Of a stretch of 64,000 nt of DNA, positions 53,732 through 63,147 are shown piece by piece (position 1 is the first letter of the stretch; the number at the start of each line of letters is the position of its first letter). A program made the translations under genes and the position numbers. The notes under the pieces were generated by a model. The model was not told the DNA's origin. It made no database searches and was given only the letters and a program-made list of their open reading frames with translations. The DNA comes from Patulibacter minatonensis DSM 18081 (GTDB lineage Bacteria; Actinomycetota; Thermoleophilia; Solirubrobacterales; Solirubrobacteraceae): positions 4,348,469-4,412,468 of the forward strand of contig NZ_KI912613.1 in the NCBI RefSeq assembly GCF_000519325.1, written 5' to 3'.

Positions 53732-54616
53732 GTGACCGTCACCTGGAACGCCCCCGCGGGCAGCGACTACACCGACATCCGCTACGAGGTCTCCTCGGGC
53801 GACGGCGACAACCCGTCCGACAAGGGCGGGATCGCGAAGATCACGATCGACCGCCCCCAGGTCCGCAACGCGTTCCGCCCGCAGACGCTGATCGAGGTCG
53901 GGCACGCGCTCGACCTCGCGCGCGAGGACCCGCGCGTCGGCGTCATCGTGCTGACCGGCGAGGGCCCGCTGGCGTTCTGCTCCGGCGGCGACCAGCAGGT
54001 CCGCGGCGACTCCGGCTACCTGACGGACCCGGACAACCCGGACCGCCAGCCGTCGGGCGCGTCGGTCGGCCGCTTCCACGTCACGGACCTCCAGGTCCAG
54101 ATGCGACGCCTGCCCAAGCCGATCGTCGCGATGGTCGCCGGGTACGCGATCGGCGGCGGCCACGTGCTGCATCTCTGCTGCGACCTGACGATCGCCGCCG
54201 ACAACGCCCGCTTCGGCCAGACGGGCCCGAAGGTCGGCTCGTTCGACGGCGGCTTCGGCGCCGCGGTCCTCTCCGACCTCGTCGGTCCGAAGAAGGCCAA
54301 GGAGATCTGGTTCCTCTGCCGCCAGTACTCGGCGAAGGAGGCGCTCGACATGGGGCTCATCAACACCGTCGTCCCGCTGGAGCGGCTCGAGGAGGAGACC
54401 GTCGCCTGGTGCGACGAGATGCTCGCGAACTCGCCGTTCGCCCTGCGCCTGCTGAAGGCGAGCTTCAACGCGAACGAGGACGGCTATGCCGGCCTGCAGC
54501 AGCTGGCGCACGACACGAACCTGCTCTTCTACGGGTCGGAGGAGGCCCAGGAGGGCCGCGACGCCTACAAGCAGAAGCGCCGCCCCGACTTCGGCCAGTT
54601 CCCGCGCCGCGCATGA
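53732..54616 (+). CDS. menB: 1,4-Dihydroxy-2-naphthoyl-CoA synthase
   Basis: Crotonase-family enzyme that closes the naphthoquinone ring from o-succinylbenzoyl-CoA. The 294-residue protein has [17 protein letters not shown], the MenB-specific [37 protein letters not shown] and the C-terminal [17 protein letters not shown] start at 53732 with a good ribosome site. It overlaps menA by four bases (ATGA). Confidence 0.97.
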   Translation: MTVTWNAPAGSDYTDIRYEVSSGDGDNPSDKGGIAKITIDRPQVRNAFRPQTLIEVGHALDLAREDPRVGVIVLTGEGPLAFCSGGDQQVRGDSGYLTDPDNPDRQPSGASVGRFHVTDLQVQMRRLPKPIVAMVAGYAIGGGHVLHLCCDLTIAADNARFGQTGPKVGSFDGGFGAAVLSDLVGPKKAKEIWFLCRQYSAKEALDMGLINTVVPLERLEEETVAWCDEMLANSPFALRLLKASFNANEDGYAGLQQLAHDTNLLFYGSEEAQEGRDAYKQKRRPDFGQFPRRA

Positions 54617-55554
54617 GCACCCACGCCGACCATTTCGGCGGCGACGGATCCGGTCCGTCGGCGCCGCGCCCGAGCCCCGTCCGCATCTGGGTCCTCGCGG
54701 CGCGCCCGAAGACGCTGCCGGTGGGCCTGGCTCCGGTGCTCGTCGGCACCGCGCTGGCGATCCAGCAGGACGCGTTCCGGCTGGGACCGTTCATCGCGGC
54801 GCTGCTCGGGGCGCTCTTCATCCAGGTCGGCGCGAACCTCGCCAACGACTACTCCGACGCCCGACGCGGCGCCGACACCGACGACCGGCTCGGTCCGCTC
54901 CGCGTCACCGCGGGCGACCTCGTCCCCCCGCGCCAGGTGCTCCTCGCGACGTACCTGACGTTCGGCGTCGCGGTGCTCTGCGGGGCCTACCTGATCGTGG
55001 TCGCGGGCTGGATCATCCTCGCGATCGGCGCGGCGTCGATCGTCGCCGGGCTGCTCTACACCGGCGGGCCGCGTCCGTACGGCTACGCCGGACTCGGGGA
55101 GCTCTTCGTCTTCCTCTTCTTCGGCCTCGTCGCGGTCACCGGCACCCACTACGCGCTGACCGAGCACTTCGACGGCACCGCGCTCGCGCTCGCCGTCCCC
55201 GTCGGCCTGATGGCGGCCGCGGTGCTCGTCGTCAACAACGTCCGCGACATCGACACCGACCGGCGGGCGAACAAGAACACGCTCGCCGTCCGCCTGGGGC
55301 GAACGCGCACCCGGGTGCTGTACGCCGCGATGCACGTCGCGGCGTACGTCGTGACCGCGGTCGTCGGCGCGGTCGACCCCGACCTCACGCTCTGGTTGCT
55401 CGTCGTGCTGGTCGTCTCCCCGCTGTCTGTCCGCCTGTCGCGGACGGTCGCCACCCACACCGACGGCCCGACGCTGAACGGCGCGCTCGCGGGCACGGGA
55501 CAGCTCGAGCTCTTCTTCTGCGTGCTGCTGTCGGCGGGCATCCTGCTGTCCTGA
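54613..55554 (+). CDS. menA: 1,4-Dihydroxy-2-naphthoate polyprenyltransferase
   Basis: Membrane prenyltransferase that attaches the polyprenyl tail to dihydroxynaphthoate. The 313-residue protein has about eight membrane helices and the Asp-rich motifs [18 protein letters not shown] and [24 protein letters not shown] that bind prenyl diphosphate and Mg. ATG 54613 overlaps the menB stop. A hairpin lies just after its stop. Confidence 0.95.
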   Translation: MSTHADHFGGDGSGPSAPRPSPVRIWVLAARPKTLPVGLAPVLVGTALAIQQDAFRLGPFIAALLGALFIQVGANLANDYSDARRGADTDDRLGPLRVTAGDLVPPRQVLLATYLTFGVAVLCGAYLIVVAGWIILAIGAASIVAGLLYTGGPRPYGYAGLGELFVFLFFGLVAVTGTHYALTEHFDGTALALAVPVGLMAAAVLVVNNVRDIDTDRRANKNTLAVRLGRTRTRVLYAAMHVAAYVVTAVVGAVDPDLTLWLLVVLVVSPLSVRLSRTVATHTDGPTLNGALAGTGQLELFFCVLLSAGILLS

Positions 55555-55561
55555 GGACCAC

Positions 55562-55583
55562 CCCGGGACGCCCCGCTCCCGGG
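55562..55583 (+). terminator. Hairpin downstream of menA
   Basis: CCCGGGA/TCCCGGG with an 8-base loop, starting 8 bases after the menA stop. Probably ends the menB-menA transcript; menC downstream has its own promoter. Confidence 0.5.
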
Positions 55584-55655
55584 CTCCGCGTGCGCCCTCC
55601 CGGCGTCCGCGGAGCGCCCCGGCCCACCCGTCCGACCGTCTCCGCGCCGTCCGAA

Positions 55656-55661
55656 TACGCT
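55656..55661 (+). promoter_or_regulatory. -10 box of menC
   Basis: TACGCT, 7 bases upstream of the GTG start; predicted leaderless. Confidence 0.55.
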
Positions 55662-55668
55662 GCGCGAC

Positions 55669-56724
55669 GTGGATCTGCGCATCGAGGAGGTGGCCCTCCG
55701 GCTCGCGCAGCCGATGCGTGCGGCGTGGGGGGAGATGACGGAGCGGCGGCTGCTGCTCGTCGAGCTCGAGGACGACGACGGCATGATCGGCTTCGGCGAG
55801 GCCTCACCGCTGCAGCCGTACGACGGCATGCCGCTCGACGTCTGCCGCGACGCCCTGCAGTCCTGCGCCAGGGCGCTCCGGGAGACCCCGGTCGCGTCGG
55901 GCGCCGAGGCCCTCGAGCTGTGCCGCGCCGTCACCGACGTCCCGCACGCCCTGGCGGCCGTCGACCTGGCGCTGTGGGACCGCGCGTCCCGTCGCGAGGG
56001 CCGCTCGGTCGCGTCGATGCTGACCGAGGACCCGTACCGCTGGGTGCCGGTCAACGCGACGATCGGCGGTCACGATCCCGAGGACGCCGCCGAGCTCGCC
56101 CGCGAGTGCGCGGACGCCGGGTTCGAGACCGTGAAGCTCAAGGTCGGCCTGCCCGACGACGAGGAGCGCGTCCGTGCCGTCCGCGAGGCCATCGGCCCGG
56201 ACGTGGCGCTCCGCCTGGACGCCAACGGCGCGTGGACCGTGAACGAGGCGATCGCCGCGATCGCGACCCTCTCGCCGTACGGGGTCGAGCTCGTCGAGGA
56301 GCCGGTGCACGGCATCGAGCCGATCCGCGCGGTGCGCGACCGGCTGCCGGTCCGGGTCGCGATGGACGAGACCGCGGACGTCCCCGGCGCCATCGCCTCC
56401 GGTGCCGCCGACGCGGTGGTGCTGAAGATCAGCCGGTCCGGCGGGATCGGCGGGCTGCTGGCCCGTGCGACGCTCGCGCGGTCCACCCGCGCCGACGTGA
56501 TCCTCGCGTCCGCGTGGGACGGTCCGCTCGCCGTCGCCGGGGCCGTCCACGCCGCCGCCGCGCTGCGCCTGCGCGACGCGTCGGGCCTCGCGACGCTCCA
56601 GCTCTTCGAGCCCGCCGCGCTGGACGCCGTCGGCATCGGCGGCCAGAGCCTGGGCGACCTCGCCGCCCGGCTCGTCCCCCGCGACGGCACGCTCAGCGTG
56701 CCGCGCACCCCGGGCCTGGTCTGA
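55669..56724 (+). CDS. menC: o-Succinylbenzoate synthase
   Basis: Enolase-superfamily dehydratase that forms o-succinylbenzoate from SHCHC. The 351-residue protein has ALAAVDLALWD, TVKLKVG with the KxK catalytic pair, LRLDANGAW, VEEPV and MDET for the metal ligands Asp, Glu, Asp, and LKISRSGG with the opposing Lys. The muconate-lactonizing family also includes epimerases and racemases (ALAAVDLAL is shared), so the menaquinone role rests partly on the men neighbours. GTG start, predicted leaderless. Confidence 0.85.
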   Translation: MDLRIEEVALRLAQPMRAAWGEMTERRLLLVELEDDDGMIGFGEASPLQPYDGMPLDVCRDALQSCARALRETPVASGAEALELCRAVTDVPHALAAVDLALWDRASRREGRSVASMLTEDPYRWVPVNATIGGHDPEDAAELARECADAGFETVKLKVGLPDDEERVRAVREAIGPDVALRLDANGAWTVNEAIAAIATLSPYGVELVEEPVHGIEPIRAVRDRLPVRVAMDETADVPGAIASGAADAVVLKISRSGGIGGLLARATLARSTRADVILASAWDGPLAVAGAVHAAAALRLRDASGLATLQLFEPAALDAVGIGGQSLGDLAARLVPRDGTLSVPRTPGLV

Positions 56725-56764
56725 GACCGGCGGAGGCGCACGGACCCGGCGGCGGGCGCGGCGT

Positions 56765-56770
56765 TATCGT
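56765..56770 (+). promoter_or_regulatory. -10 box of nfo
   Basis: TATCGT, 9 bases upstream of ATG 56780. Confidence 0.5.
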
Positions 56771-56779
56771 GGCCGCGCG

Positions 56780-57670
56780 ATGACCGACTCCCCCGCCAGC
56801 CTCCCGCTCCTCGGCCTCCACGTCTCTCCCGCCGGAGGCCTGCCGAAGGCGGTCGAGCGCGGCGTGGAGCGCGGCTGCGAGAGCATCCAGATCTTCACCC
56901 AGAGCCCCCGCCGCTGGGCGCCGACGAACCACAGCGACGAGTCGATCGCGGAGTTCCGCGAGGCCCTCGCGGCGTCGCCGATCGAGTCCGTCGTGATCCA
57001 TGCGCTCTACCTCAGCAACGCGGGGACGCCGGACCCCGAGCTCCGCGAGAAGTCGCTGACGGCGATCACCCACTCGCTGCGGGTCGGCGACCAGATCGGC
57101 GCCGTCGGCGTCGTGCTGCACCCCGGGTCGGCCAAGGACGGCGACGTCGGCGAGGCCCTGGACCGCTGCGGCGACGTCTTCAAGGAGGCGCTGGCGGAGT
57201 CCGAGAACTGCCCGCTGCTGCTCGAGGACACGGCCGGCACCGGCGGCACGCTCGGCCGGTCGTTCGAGGAGCTGAAGATCCTGCTCGACGGCACCGGCGG
57301 CCACGACCGCGTCGGCTTCTGCCTCGACTCGTGCCATCTCCTCGCCTCCGGCTACGACGTGCGCACCACCGACGCCCTCGACGCCGTCCTGGCCGACGCG
57401 GACGCGACGTTCGGGCTCGACCGCCTGCGCTGCATGCACGTCAACGACTCCCAGACGCCGCTCGGGTCCAACCGCGACCGGCACGCACCGCTCGGCACCG
57501 GCGAGATCGGCGAGGACGGCATCGCCGCGCTCCTCAGCGAGCCGCGCTTCGCCGGGATGCCCGTGATCTTCGAGGGCCCGGGCGTCGACGGCAAGGAGCC
57601 GCAGATCGCGGACATGGAGATCGCCAAGCGGCTCCGCGAGCAGGGCCGCAAGGCCCGCGGGCTCGCCTGA
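56780..57670 (+). CDS. nfo: Deoxyribonuclease IV (AP endonuclease)
   Basis: Cuts DNA at abasic sites in base-excision repair. The 296-residue TIM-barrel protein has GLHVSPAGGLPKAVERG, ESIQIFTQSPRRW, HALYLSNAG, VLHPGS, LEDTAGTG, FCLDSCHLLASGYD and HVNDSQTPLGSNRDRH, which carry the tri-zinc ligands. Length is normal. It sits among men genes without functional connection. Confidence 0.96.
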   Translation: MTDSPASLPLLGLHVSPAGGLPKAVERGVERGCESIQIFTQSPRRWAPTNHSDESIAEFREALAASPIESVVIHALYLSNAGTPDPELREKSLTAITHSLRVGDQIGAVGVVLHPGSAKDGDVGEALDRCGDVFKEALAESENCPLLLEDTAGTGGTLGRSFEELKILLDGTGGHDRVGFCLDSCHLLASGYDVRTTDALDAVLADADATFGLDRLRCMHVNDSQTPLGSNRDRHAPLGTGEIGEDGIAALLSEPRFAGMPVIFEGPGVDGKEPQIADMEIAKRLREQGRKARGLA

Positions 57671-57812
57671 TCCGTCCGCCGCGGCCGCCCGGTCCGGCGT
57701 CGGATCTGCGTCGCTCCGGCGAAGATTTCGCGGCGCGACCGCGAACGCATAAGTGCCCTTGAGGTGCTCCGTGCAGGATGCAGGCAGATCGATTCCTCCC
57801 CAGGGGTCATCG

Positions 57813-58169
57813 GTGTCATCCAGCTCGCACTCGTCCGCCACCCGCCCCGTCCGACGCGCCACCGTGCGCGTCAAGCACGCGGCCGCTCCCATCGCGGTCG
57901 CCGGGGTCGTGGCGTTGTCGGCGACCGGTCTCGGGTTGTCCCCCGCGCCGGCCGCCGCCGCGGACCGCGTGCAGCAGCGCCTGGTGGCCGAGGGGTTCCT
58001 CTCGGCGGCCGACGTGACGGGCTCCTTCGACGCCCGGACCGGCGCCGCCGTCGCCCGCTGGCAGGCCGCCCGCGGCCTCGATGCACACGGCGTCGTCGAT
58101 GCGGTGACTGCCGACGAACTCCTGGGTACAGGCTCGACGCAGGTCCCCCAACGAAGGATCCCCCGATGA
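57813..58169 (+). CDS. Small secreted peptidoglycan-binding protein
   Basis: A 118-residue protein with a basic N-terminus and signal segment (AAPIAVAGVVALSATGLGLSPAPAAAA), then one peptidoglycan-binding-1 module (VQQRLVAEGFLSAADVTGSFDARTGAAVARWQAARGL) and a short basic tail. No catalytic domain is attached, so it may only bind the cell wall. I prefer GTG at 57813, which leaves a normal signal peptide, over an upstream GTG at 57753. It is convergent with menH, 17 bases away. Confidence 0.72.
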   Translation: MSSSSHSSATRPVRRATVRVKHAAAPIAVAGVVALSATGLGLSPAPAAAADRVQQRLVAEGFLSAADVTGSFDARTGAAVARWQAARGLDAHGVVDAVTADELLGTGSTQVPQRRIPR

Positions 58170-58186
58170 CCCAGCAGAGCGACGTC

Positions 58187-58936
58187 TCAGCCGGACGAGC
58201 ACAACGCCGCAGCCACCGCGGCCGGCGCCTCGCGCAGCAGGCCATGGCCGGCGTCGGCAACAACGACCTGGCCCGCCGGCTGCGCCGCAAGGCCCAGGAG
58301 CCGCGTGCCGATCGCCCGGTAACGCAGATCACGGCCACCGACGACGACGCTCAGAGGAACCGCAAGCGTCGCCAGGCGCGGCCCCACCGCGGGTACCGCG
58401 CCCGCACCCAGACCGCGTAGCGCGGCCGCCAGTCCCGACGGATCGCAGGCCGCCAGCGCGTCGCGCTGCGCGGCCCGCGCCTCCGGCGGATCGCCGTCCC
58501 ACAGGGGCAGCTCCGCCCACCGCTCCGCGAACGTCGCGGCGCCCTCCTGCTCGAGGAACACCGCCTGCTCCTCGTCCGATCGCCGCCGCGCGGCGCGCTC
58601 GTCCTCGTCCTCCATCCCGGACGTCGACGACACCAGCACCACCCGCGACACGAGCGCCGTGTGCTCCAGCGCCAGGTGGAGGCCGACGCGCCCGCCGAGC
58701 GAGTAGCCGGCGACCGTCACCGGCCCGTCCGACGCCTCCGCCAGCCCGCGCAGCACCGGGACGAGGTCGTCGAGCACGTGCTCCAGGTCGACGGGCCGCA
58801 GGTGCGCCGCAGCGCCGTGGCCGCGCAGGTCCGGCGCCACGATCCGCAGGTCGTCCCCCGCGGCGAACGCGACCCCGTCCCACGACGCGCCGGAGCCGCC
58901 GAAGCCGTGGAGGGCCAGGACCGTCGTCTGCGCCAT
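58187..58936 (-). CDS. menH: SHCHC synthase-like alpha/beta hydrolase
   Basis: A 249-residue alpha/beta hydrolase with VLALHGFGGSGASWDG (oxyanion), GYSLGGRVGLHLAL with the Ser nucleophile, VVVGGRDLRYRAIG and AGHGLLREAP with the catalytic His. The family includes MenH, which removes pyruvate from SEPHCHC to give SHCHC. Assignment rests on its position divergent from menD, 55 bases away. Other esterase roles are possible. Confidence 0.82.
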   Translation of the reverse strand: MAQTTVLALHGFGGSGASWDGVAFAAGDDLRIVAPDLRGHGAAAHLRPVDLEHVLDDLVPVLRGLAEASDGPVTVAGYSLGGRVGLHLALEHTALVSRVVLVSSTSGMEDEDERAARRRSDEEQAVFLEQEGAATFAERWAELPLWDGDPPEARAAQRDALAACDPSGLAAALRGLGAGAVPAVGPRLATLAVPLSVVVGGRDLRYRAIGTRLLGLAAQPAGQVVVADAGHGLLREAPAAVAAALCSSG

Positions 58937-58991
58937 CCGGCCGAAGCCTCGCAGAGCCGCGCGCGCGGCCGCGCTCTGGCACCCTCAGGGG

Positions 58992-60839
58992 GTGTCCGCG
59001 ACCGACCCACCGCTCCGAGACGGCCACGGGAGCCGCGCGCTGGTCGCCGCGCTGGTCGACGAGCTCGTCCGCTCCGGGGTCACGGACGCCGTCACGTCGC
59101 CCGGCTCCCGCAACACGCCGCTGCTCCTGGCACTCGCCGCGCACCCGGGGCTCCGGACCCACGCGGTGATCGACGAGCGCTCCGCGGGGTTCGTGGCGCT
59201 CGGCATCACGAAGGCGTCCGGCCGGCCGACGCTGCTGTGCTGCACCTCCGGCAGCGCCGTCGCGCAGTACCTGCCGGCCGTCGTCGAGGCGCACCACGCC
59301 CGCCTGCCCGTCGTCCTGATGACGGCCGACCGCCCCGCGGAGCTGCGCGACGTCGGCGCCGGGCAGACCGTCGACCAGCTCGGCCCGCTCGCCCCCGTCC
59401 TGCGCTGGCAGCACGAGGCCGCCGTGGACACCGCCACGGCGTCGACCGTCCGCTACGCCCGGACCCTCGCGGCCCGGGCGCTGCACGCCGCGGCCGGCGG
59501 CGGATCCGCCGGACCGGGGCCCGTCCACCTGAACCTGCCGCTGCGCGAACCGCTGGTCGTCCCGGACGCCGACGCCACCGACGGGCCCGCACCGGCCGAC
59601 GAGCTGGTGCCCCCGCGCGCGGACGGGCGGCCGTGGGTCCGGCGCACCGGCGAAGCCGGGCGGCCCGACGACGACGCCGTCCGGCTCCTCGGCTCGCTGC
59701 TGGCCTCGCGACCGCGCGCGGTCGTCGTCGCCGGGCGACACGAGGAGGAGCCGCGGCTCGGCCCGGCGCTCGCCGCGCTCTGCGAGCTCCTGTCGCTGCC
59801 GCTGCTCGCCGATCCGCTCTCGAACGCGCGGCGCGGCGACGCCGCGATCGCGCGCTACGACGCGCTGCTGGCGGCCGGCGGTGCGGACGGTCTCGGCACG
59901 CCGGAGCTCGTCGTCCGGCTCGGCGACCTGCCGACGAGCAAGCCGCTGCGGGCGTGGCTCGCGTCGCTGCCGACCGACGTCCCGCAGGTCCACGTCGCCG
60001 CGGACGGCGCGTGGCAGGACCCCGACGGCGTGCTCTCCGACGTGATCGTCGCGGCACCGCTGCCGCTCCTGGAGCAGCTCGCACCGCGCCTGGCCCACGC
60101 GCCGCGCGACCCCTCGTGGCTCGCCTCGTGGCGCGCGGCCGACGACCGCGTCGCCGCCGCACAGGCGTCAGTGCTCGACGAGGGCGACGACGACACGGCG
60201 CCGACCGAGCCCTGGCTGGCCCGCGAGCTGACCGCGCTCCTTCCCCCGGCGGCGACGCTGCTCGTGGCGGCCTCGATGCCGGTGCGCGACGTCGAGGGGT
60301 ACATGGCCCCGCGCGGGCAGGTGCGTGTCGTCTCCAACCGGGGGGCCAACGGCATCGACGGCACGATCGCCACCGCCTGGGGCCTGGCGCTCGGGCGCGG
60401 CGACGGCGACGGCGAGGTCGTCGTGCTGCTCGGGGACGTCGCGCTGCAGCACGACGCCGGGTCGCTGCTCGCCGCGGGCCGTTCCGGTGCGGACCTGACG
60501 GTCGTGCTCGTCGACAACGACGGTGGCGGCATCTTCCACTTCCTGCCGGTCGGCGAACGGGCCGATCCGGACGTCGAGCGGCACGTGATGACGCCGACGG
60601 GCCTCGATGTCCCGGCGATCGTCGCGGCGGCCGGCGGCGTGCTGCACGAGGTGCCTCGCCGCGCGGACCTCGTCCCGGCCCTGCGCGCGGCGTCGGCGCA
60701 CCGGGGGCTCTCGGTCCTCCTGGTCCGGACGGACCGCGCCGAGAACCGCGCGCTGCACCGCCGGCTCGGCGAGGCGGTGTCGGACGCCATGTCGGCGCCC
60801 CCGCTCGCGGTGGCCGACGAGACCGCCCCGTCGGAGTAG
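58992..60839 (+). CDS. menD: SEPHCHC synthase
   Basis: Thiamine-diphosphate enzyme that joins 2-oxoglutarate to isochorismate in menaquinone synthesis. The 615-residue protein has TSPGSRNTPLLLAL (35-48), VIDERSAGF with the cofactor-activating Glu62, GADLTVVLVDNDGGGIFHFLP with the ThDP/Mg loop, and SNRGANGIDG. GTG start at 58992; CACCCT 6 bases upstream is a partial -10 match. It depends on the thiamine pathway represented here by thiC. Confidence 0.96.
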   Translation: MSATDPPLRDGHGSRALVAALVDELVRSGVTDAVTSPGSRNTPLLLALAAHPGLRTHAVIDERSAGFVALGITKASGRPTLLCCTSGSAVAQYLPAVVEAHHARLPVVLMTADRPAELRDVGAGQTVDQLGPLAPVLRWQHEAAVDTATASTVRYARTLAARALHAAAGGGSAGPGPVHLNLPLREPLVVPDADATDGPAPADELVPPRADGRPWVRRTGEAGRPDDDAVRLLGSLLASRPRAVVVAGRHEEEPRLGPALAALCELLSLPLLADPLSNARRGDAAIARYDALLAAGGADGLGTPELVVRLGDLPTSKPLRAWLASLPTDVPQVHVAADGAWQDPDGVLSDVIVAAPLPLLEQLAPRLAHAPRDPSWLASWRAADDRVAAAQASVLDEGDDDTAPTEPWLARELTALLPPAATLLVAASMPVRDVEGYMAPRGQVRVVSNRGANGIDGTIATAWGLALGRGDGDGEVVVLLGDVALQHDAGSLLAAGRSGADLTVVLVDNDGGGIFHFLPVGERADPDVERHVMTPTGLDVPAIVAAAGGVLHEVPRRADLVPALRAASAHRGLSVLLVRTDRAENRALHRRLGEAVSDAMSAPPLAVADETAPSE

Positions 60840-60870
60840 CGGGGCCGGGCGCCCGCCGCCGCGCGGGTCG

Positions 60871-61527
60871 TCAGCCCCGCGGACGCTCCGCCACACGGGC
60901 CGCCCACGCCGTCAGCCGCGGGTGCGACGCCGCGTCGAACGTCCCGCGCTCGTGGAGGACGCGGTGGAACGGATCGTCGTCGCCGGGCGGCGGTGCCTCG
61001 ACGCCGTAGCGGAGGAACGGATAGGCGGTGACGTCGCAGATCCCGAACGCGTCGCCGCAGAGGTGGTCGACGCCGTCGAGGCGCTCCTCGAAGCGGTTGA
61101 GCCAGGTCCGCATCCGTGCGGAGTCGTCGTCGACGGCCCGCGACTCGCTGCCGCTCAGCCGGGACAGGTCGAACCCGACGGGCCCGAGCAGCGCGGCGAG
61201 CCGGTTGGGCGGGCCCTTCCACACCTCGTTGAAGCGGTGGCAGAAGACGTCCGCCAGCGCGGCGTCGCCCGGATCCGACGGCCACAGGGCCGGGGTCGGG
61301 AACCGCGCCTCGATCCACGCCAGGATGCGCGGCGAGTCGGTCACCACGGTGTCGTCGTCGGCGAGCAGCACCGGGACGAGGTCCTGACCGCTGGCCTCGC
61401 GGACGACGCGGCGGTCGTCGGGGTCGACGTCGACCCACTCGACCTGCAGGCCCTTGTGCCCGGCGGCGAGCGCTATGCGCTCCACGTTGGTCGAGTGCGG
61501 CACGCGCAGGACGCGGAGGTCGGCCAT
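60871..61527 (-). CDS. Glutathione S-transferase-fold protein
   Basis: A 218-residue protein with a thioredoxin-like N-terminal half (LRVLRVPHSTNVERIALAAGHKGLQVEWVDVD, then SGQDLVPVLLADDDTVVTDSPRILAWIEARFP) and an all-helical C-terminal half. The usual catalytic Tyr/Ser/Cys is replaced by HSTN in the first loop, and actinobacteria generally lack glutathione, so a role with mycothiol or as a binding protein is possible. Predicted leaderless (TACGAT, 7 bases upstream of ATG 61527). It is downstream of menF on the same strand. Confidence 0.85.
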   Translation of the reverse strand: MADLRVLRVPHSTNVERIALAAGHKGLQVEWVDVDPDDRRVVREASGQDLVPVLLADDDTVVTDSPRILAWIEARFPTPALWPSDPGDAALADVFCHRFNEVWKGPPNRLAALLGPVGFDLSRLSGSESRAVDDDSARMRTWLNRFEERLDGVDHLCGDAFGICDVTAYPFLRYGVEAPPPGDDDPFHRVLHERGTFDAASHPRLTAWAARVAERPRG

Positions 61528-61534
61528 GCGCAGG

Positions 61535-61540
61535 ATCGTA
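61535..61540 (-). promoter_or_regulatory. -10 box of the GST-like gene
   Basis: TACGAT on the minus strand, 7 bases upstream of the ATG. Confidence 0.55.
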
Positions 61541-61556
61541 CGGGGCGGGGCGCCGC

Positions 61557-63017
61557 TCAGGCCGAGAGCAGCGGCAGCAGCGCCTGGAGCTTGATCTCCG
61601 TCTCCGCGAGCTCCGCCGCGGGGTCGCTGCCCTCGACGACGCCGACGCCCGCGAAGCAGCGGGCGAGCTCCGGTTCCAGGAGCGCGGAGCGCAGGGCGAC
61701 GGAGAAGTCGCCGTCGCCGGTCGCGTCGATCCAGCCGACCGGGCCGGCGTACCAGCCGCGGTCCATGCCCTCGAGCGCCGGGATGAGCGGCAGCGCCGCG
61801 GGCTCGGGGAAGCCGCCGACCGCGGGGGTCGGGTGGAGGCGCTCGACGAGGTCGAGGACCCCGACCGCGGTGGCCAGGTGCGCGCGGATCGGCGTGGCGA
61901 GGTGCTGCGCGCTGGCGGCCTTGACGACCTCGGGGCGGGGCGCGGCGGTCGTCCAGATCGCCAGGTCGTCGAGGCGCTCGACGATGCGCCGGACGACGAT
62001 CGCGTGCTCCTCGCGGTTCTTCGCCGAGCGCATCAGGTGCTCGCCGAGGTGGGTCTCGACCGCAGGGTCGCTGCTGCGGCCCGTGGTGCCGGCCAGCGCC
62101 AGCGTCGCGACGCGGTTGCCGGCCCGACGGACCAGGAGCTCGGGGGTCGCCGCGATGAAGGTGCGGTCGCCACGACCGACGGCGAGGACCACGCAGCCCT
62201 CGTACGCCTCGTGGAGGACGCCGATGACCGCCGCGGGGTCCGGCGTGGCGCGTCCGGCGACCTGGACCTCGCGGGCGAGGACGATCTTCTCGAACGCCCC
62301 CGCGCGGATCCGGTCCACGCCGCTCTGCACCGCGTGCTCGTAGTGGGCGGGCGGGAGTGCCGAGACGATCCGCGCGCGGGAGGCGGGGTCCGGGTCGAGC
62401 AGCGGGGCTCGTGCCGGCTCGACCACGTCGACGCGGGCCAGGGCGCCGCCGACGAGCTCCTCGGGGTCGTCGGTCGCCCGCACCAGGACGGCGATCGTCG
62501 CGCGGACGCGGCCGCTGCGCCCGGCGAGCGCGAGCGTCGGGACGACGAGCGACGCGGCCGCGAACCCGTCCCAGGCCAGGGTCGACGCGCCGTCGTCGGC
62601 GAACGCGAAGCCGCCCACCGCCACGAGGCCCTCGGCCTCCTCCCCCGCGCCGGCGTCGGCGACGGCGTCCGCGGAGCGCGTGCTCCACGCCCGGGCGACG
62701 AGCCTGAAGCGCTCGGGCCCCTCGGCCTCGAGCGCCTCGACGCAGCCGAGCGTCGCGAGCACCTGGCCGTCGCGGTCGCGCTGGCCGTACACCGACCAGG
62801 CCTCGCCGGGGAGGCGGCCGGACGCCACCGTCGCCATCGCGTCGAGCGTCGGGGGCGCGTCGACGGTGATCGCGGCGAGCACCGGCCGGCCGGAGCGGGT
62901 GGCGCGGCGACGGGCGGTGCGGGCGTGGGCCAGCAGGCGGTCGCGGTCCGCCGGGGTCAACGGGACCGCGGGCTCCCGGTCCGCGGTGCGGGACTCGGGG
63001 ACGACCGTCGAGGACAT
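61557..63017 (-). CDS. menF: Isochorismate synthase
   Basis: Converts chorismate to isochorismate, the first committed step of menaquinone synthesis. The 486-residue protein has the chorismate-binding core: FEKIVLAREVQV, FIAATPELLVRR, TLALAGTTGRS, HPTPAVGGFPEPAALP, YAGPVGWIDATGDGDFSVALRSA and the C-terminal EGSDPAAELAETEIKLQALL. It could in principle serve siderophore synthesis, but the men neighbours favour menaquinone. ATG 63017 has a partial -10 match (GATCAT) 6 bases upstream. Confidence 0.93.
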   Translation of the reverse strand: MSSTVVPESRTADREPAVPLTPADRDRLLAHARTARRRATRSGRPVLAAITVDAPPTLDAMATVASGRLPGEAWSVYGQRDRDGQVLATLGCVEALEAEGPERFRLVARAWSTRSADAVADAGAGEEAEGLVAVGGFAFADDGASTLAWDGFAAASLVVPTLALAGRSGRVRATIAVLVRATDDPEELVGGALARVDVVEPARAPLLDPDPASRARIVSALPPAHYEHAVQSGVDRIRAGAFEKIVLAREVQVAGRATPDPAAVIGVLHEAYEGCVVLAVGRGDRTFIAATPELLVRRAGNRVATLALAGTTGRSSDPAVETHLGEHLMRSAKNREEHAIVVRRIVERLDDLAIWTTAAPRPEVVKAASAQHLATPIRAHLATAVGVLDLVERLHPTPAVGGFPEPAALPLIPALEGMDRGWYAGPVGWIDATGDGDFSVALRSALLEPELARCFAGVGVVEGSDPAAELAETEIKLQALLPLLSA

Positions 63018-63147
63018 GGATGGATGATCGCAGCGGGAGGGGAGCACCACAGCGCGACGGGTCACACCCGCACGCGCCGGGGACGGGCCCCGACGAGCGC
63101 CCGCCGGACGCGGAGCGCCCGGACCGCCGGGCACCCCGCCGCGGCGC

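Noticed and set aside
58166-58420. Small basic plus-strand frame overlapping the peptidoglycan-binding gene stop (ATGA)
   Set aside because: Most of it overlaps the 3' end of menH on the other strand, which encodes the catalytic His region. Its Arg-rich composition fits an antisense frame. It would need proteomic support.
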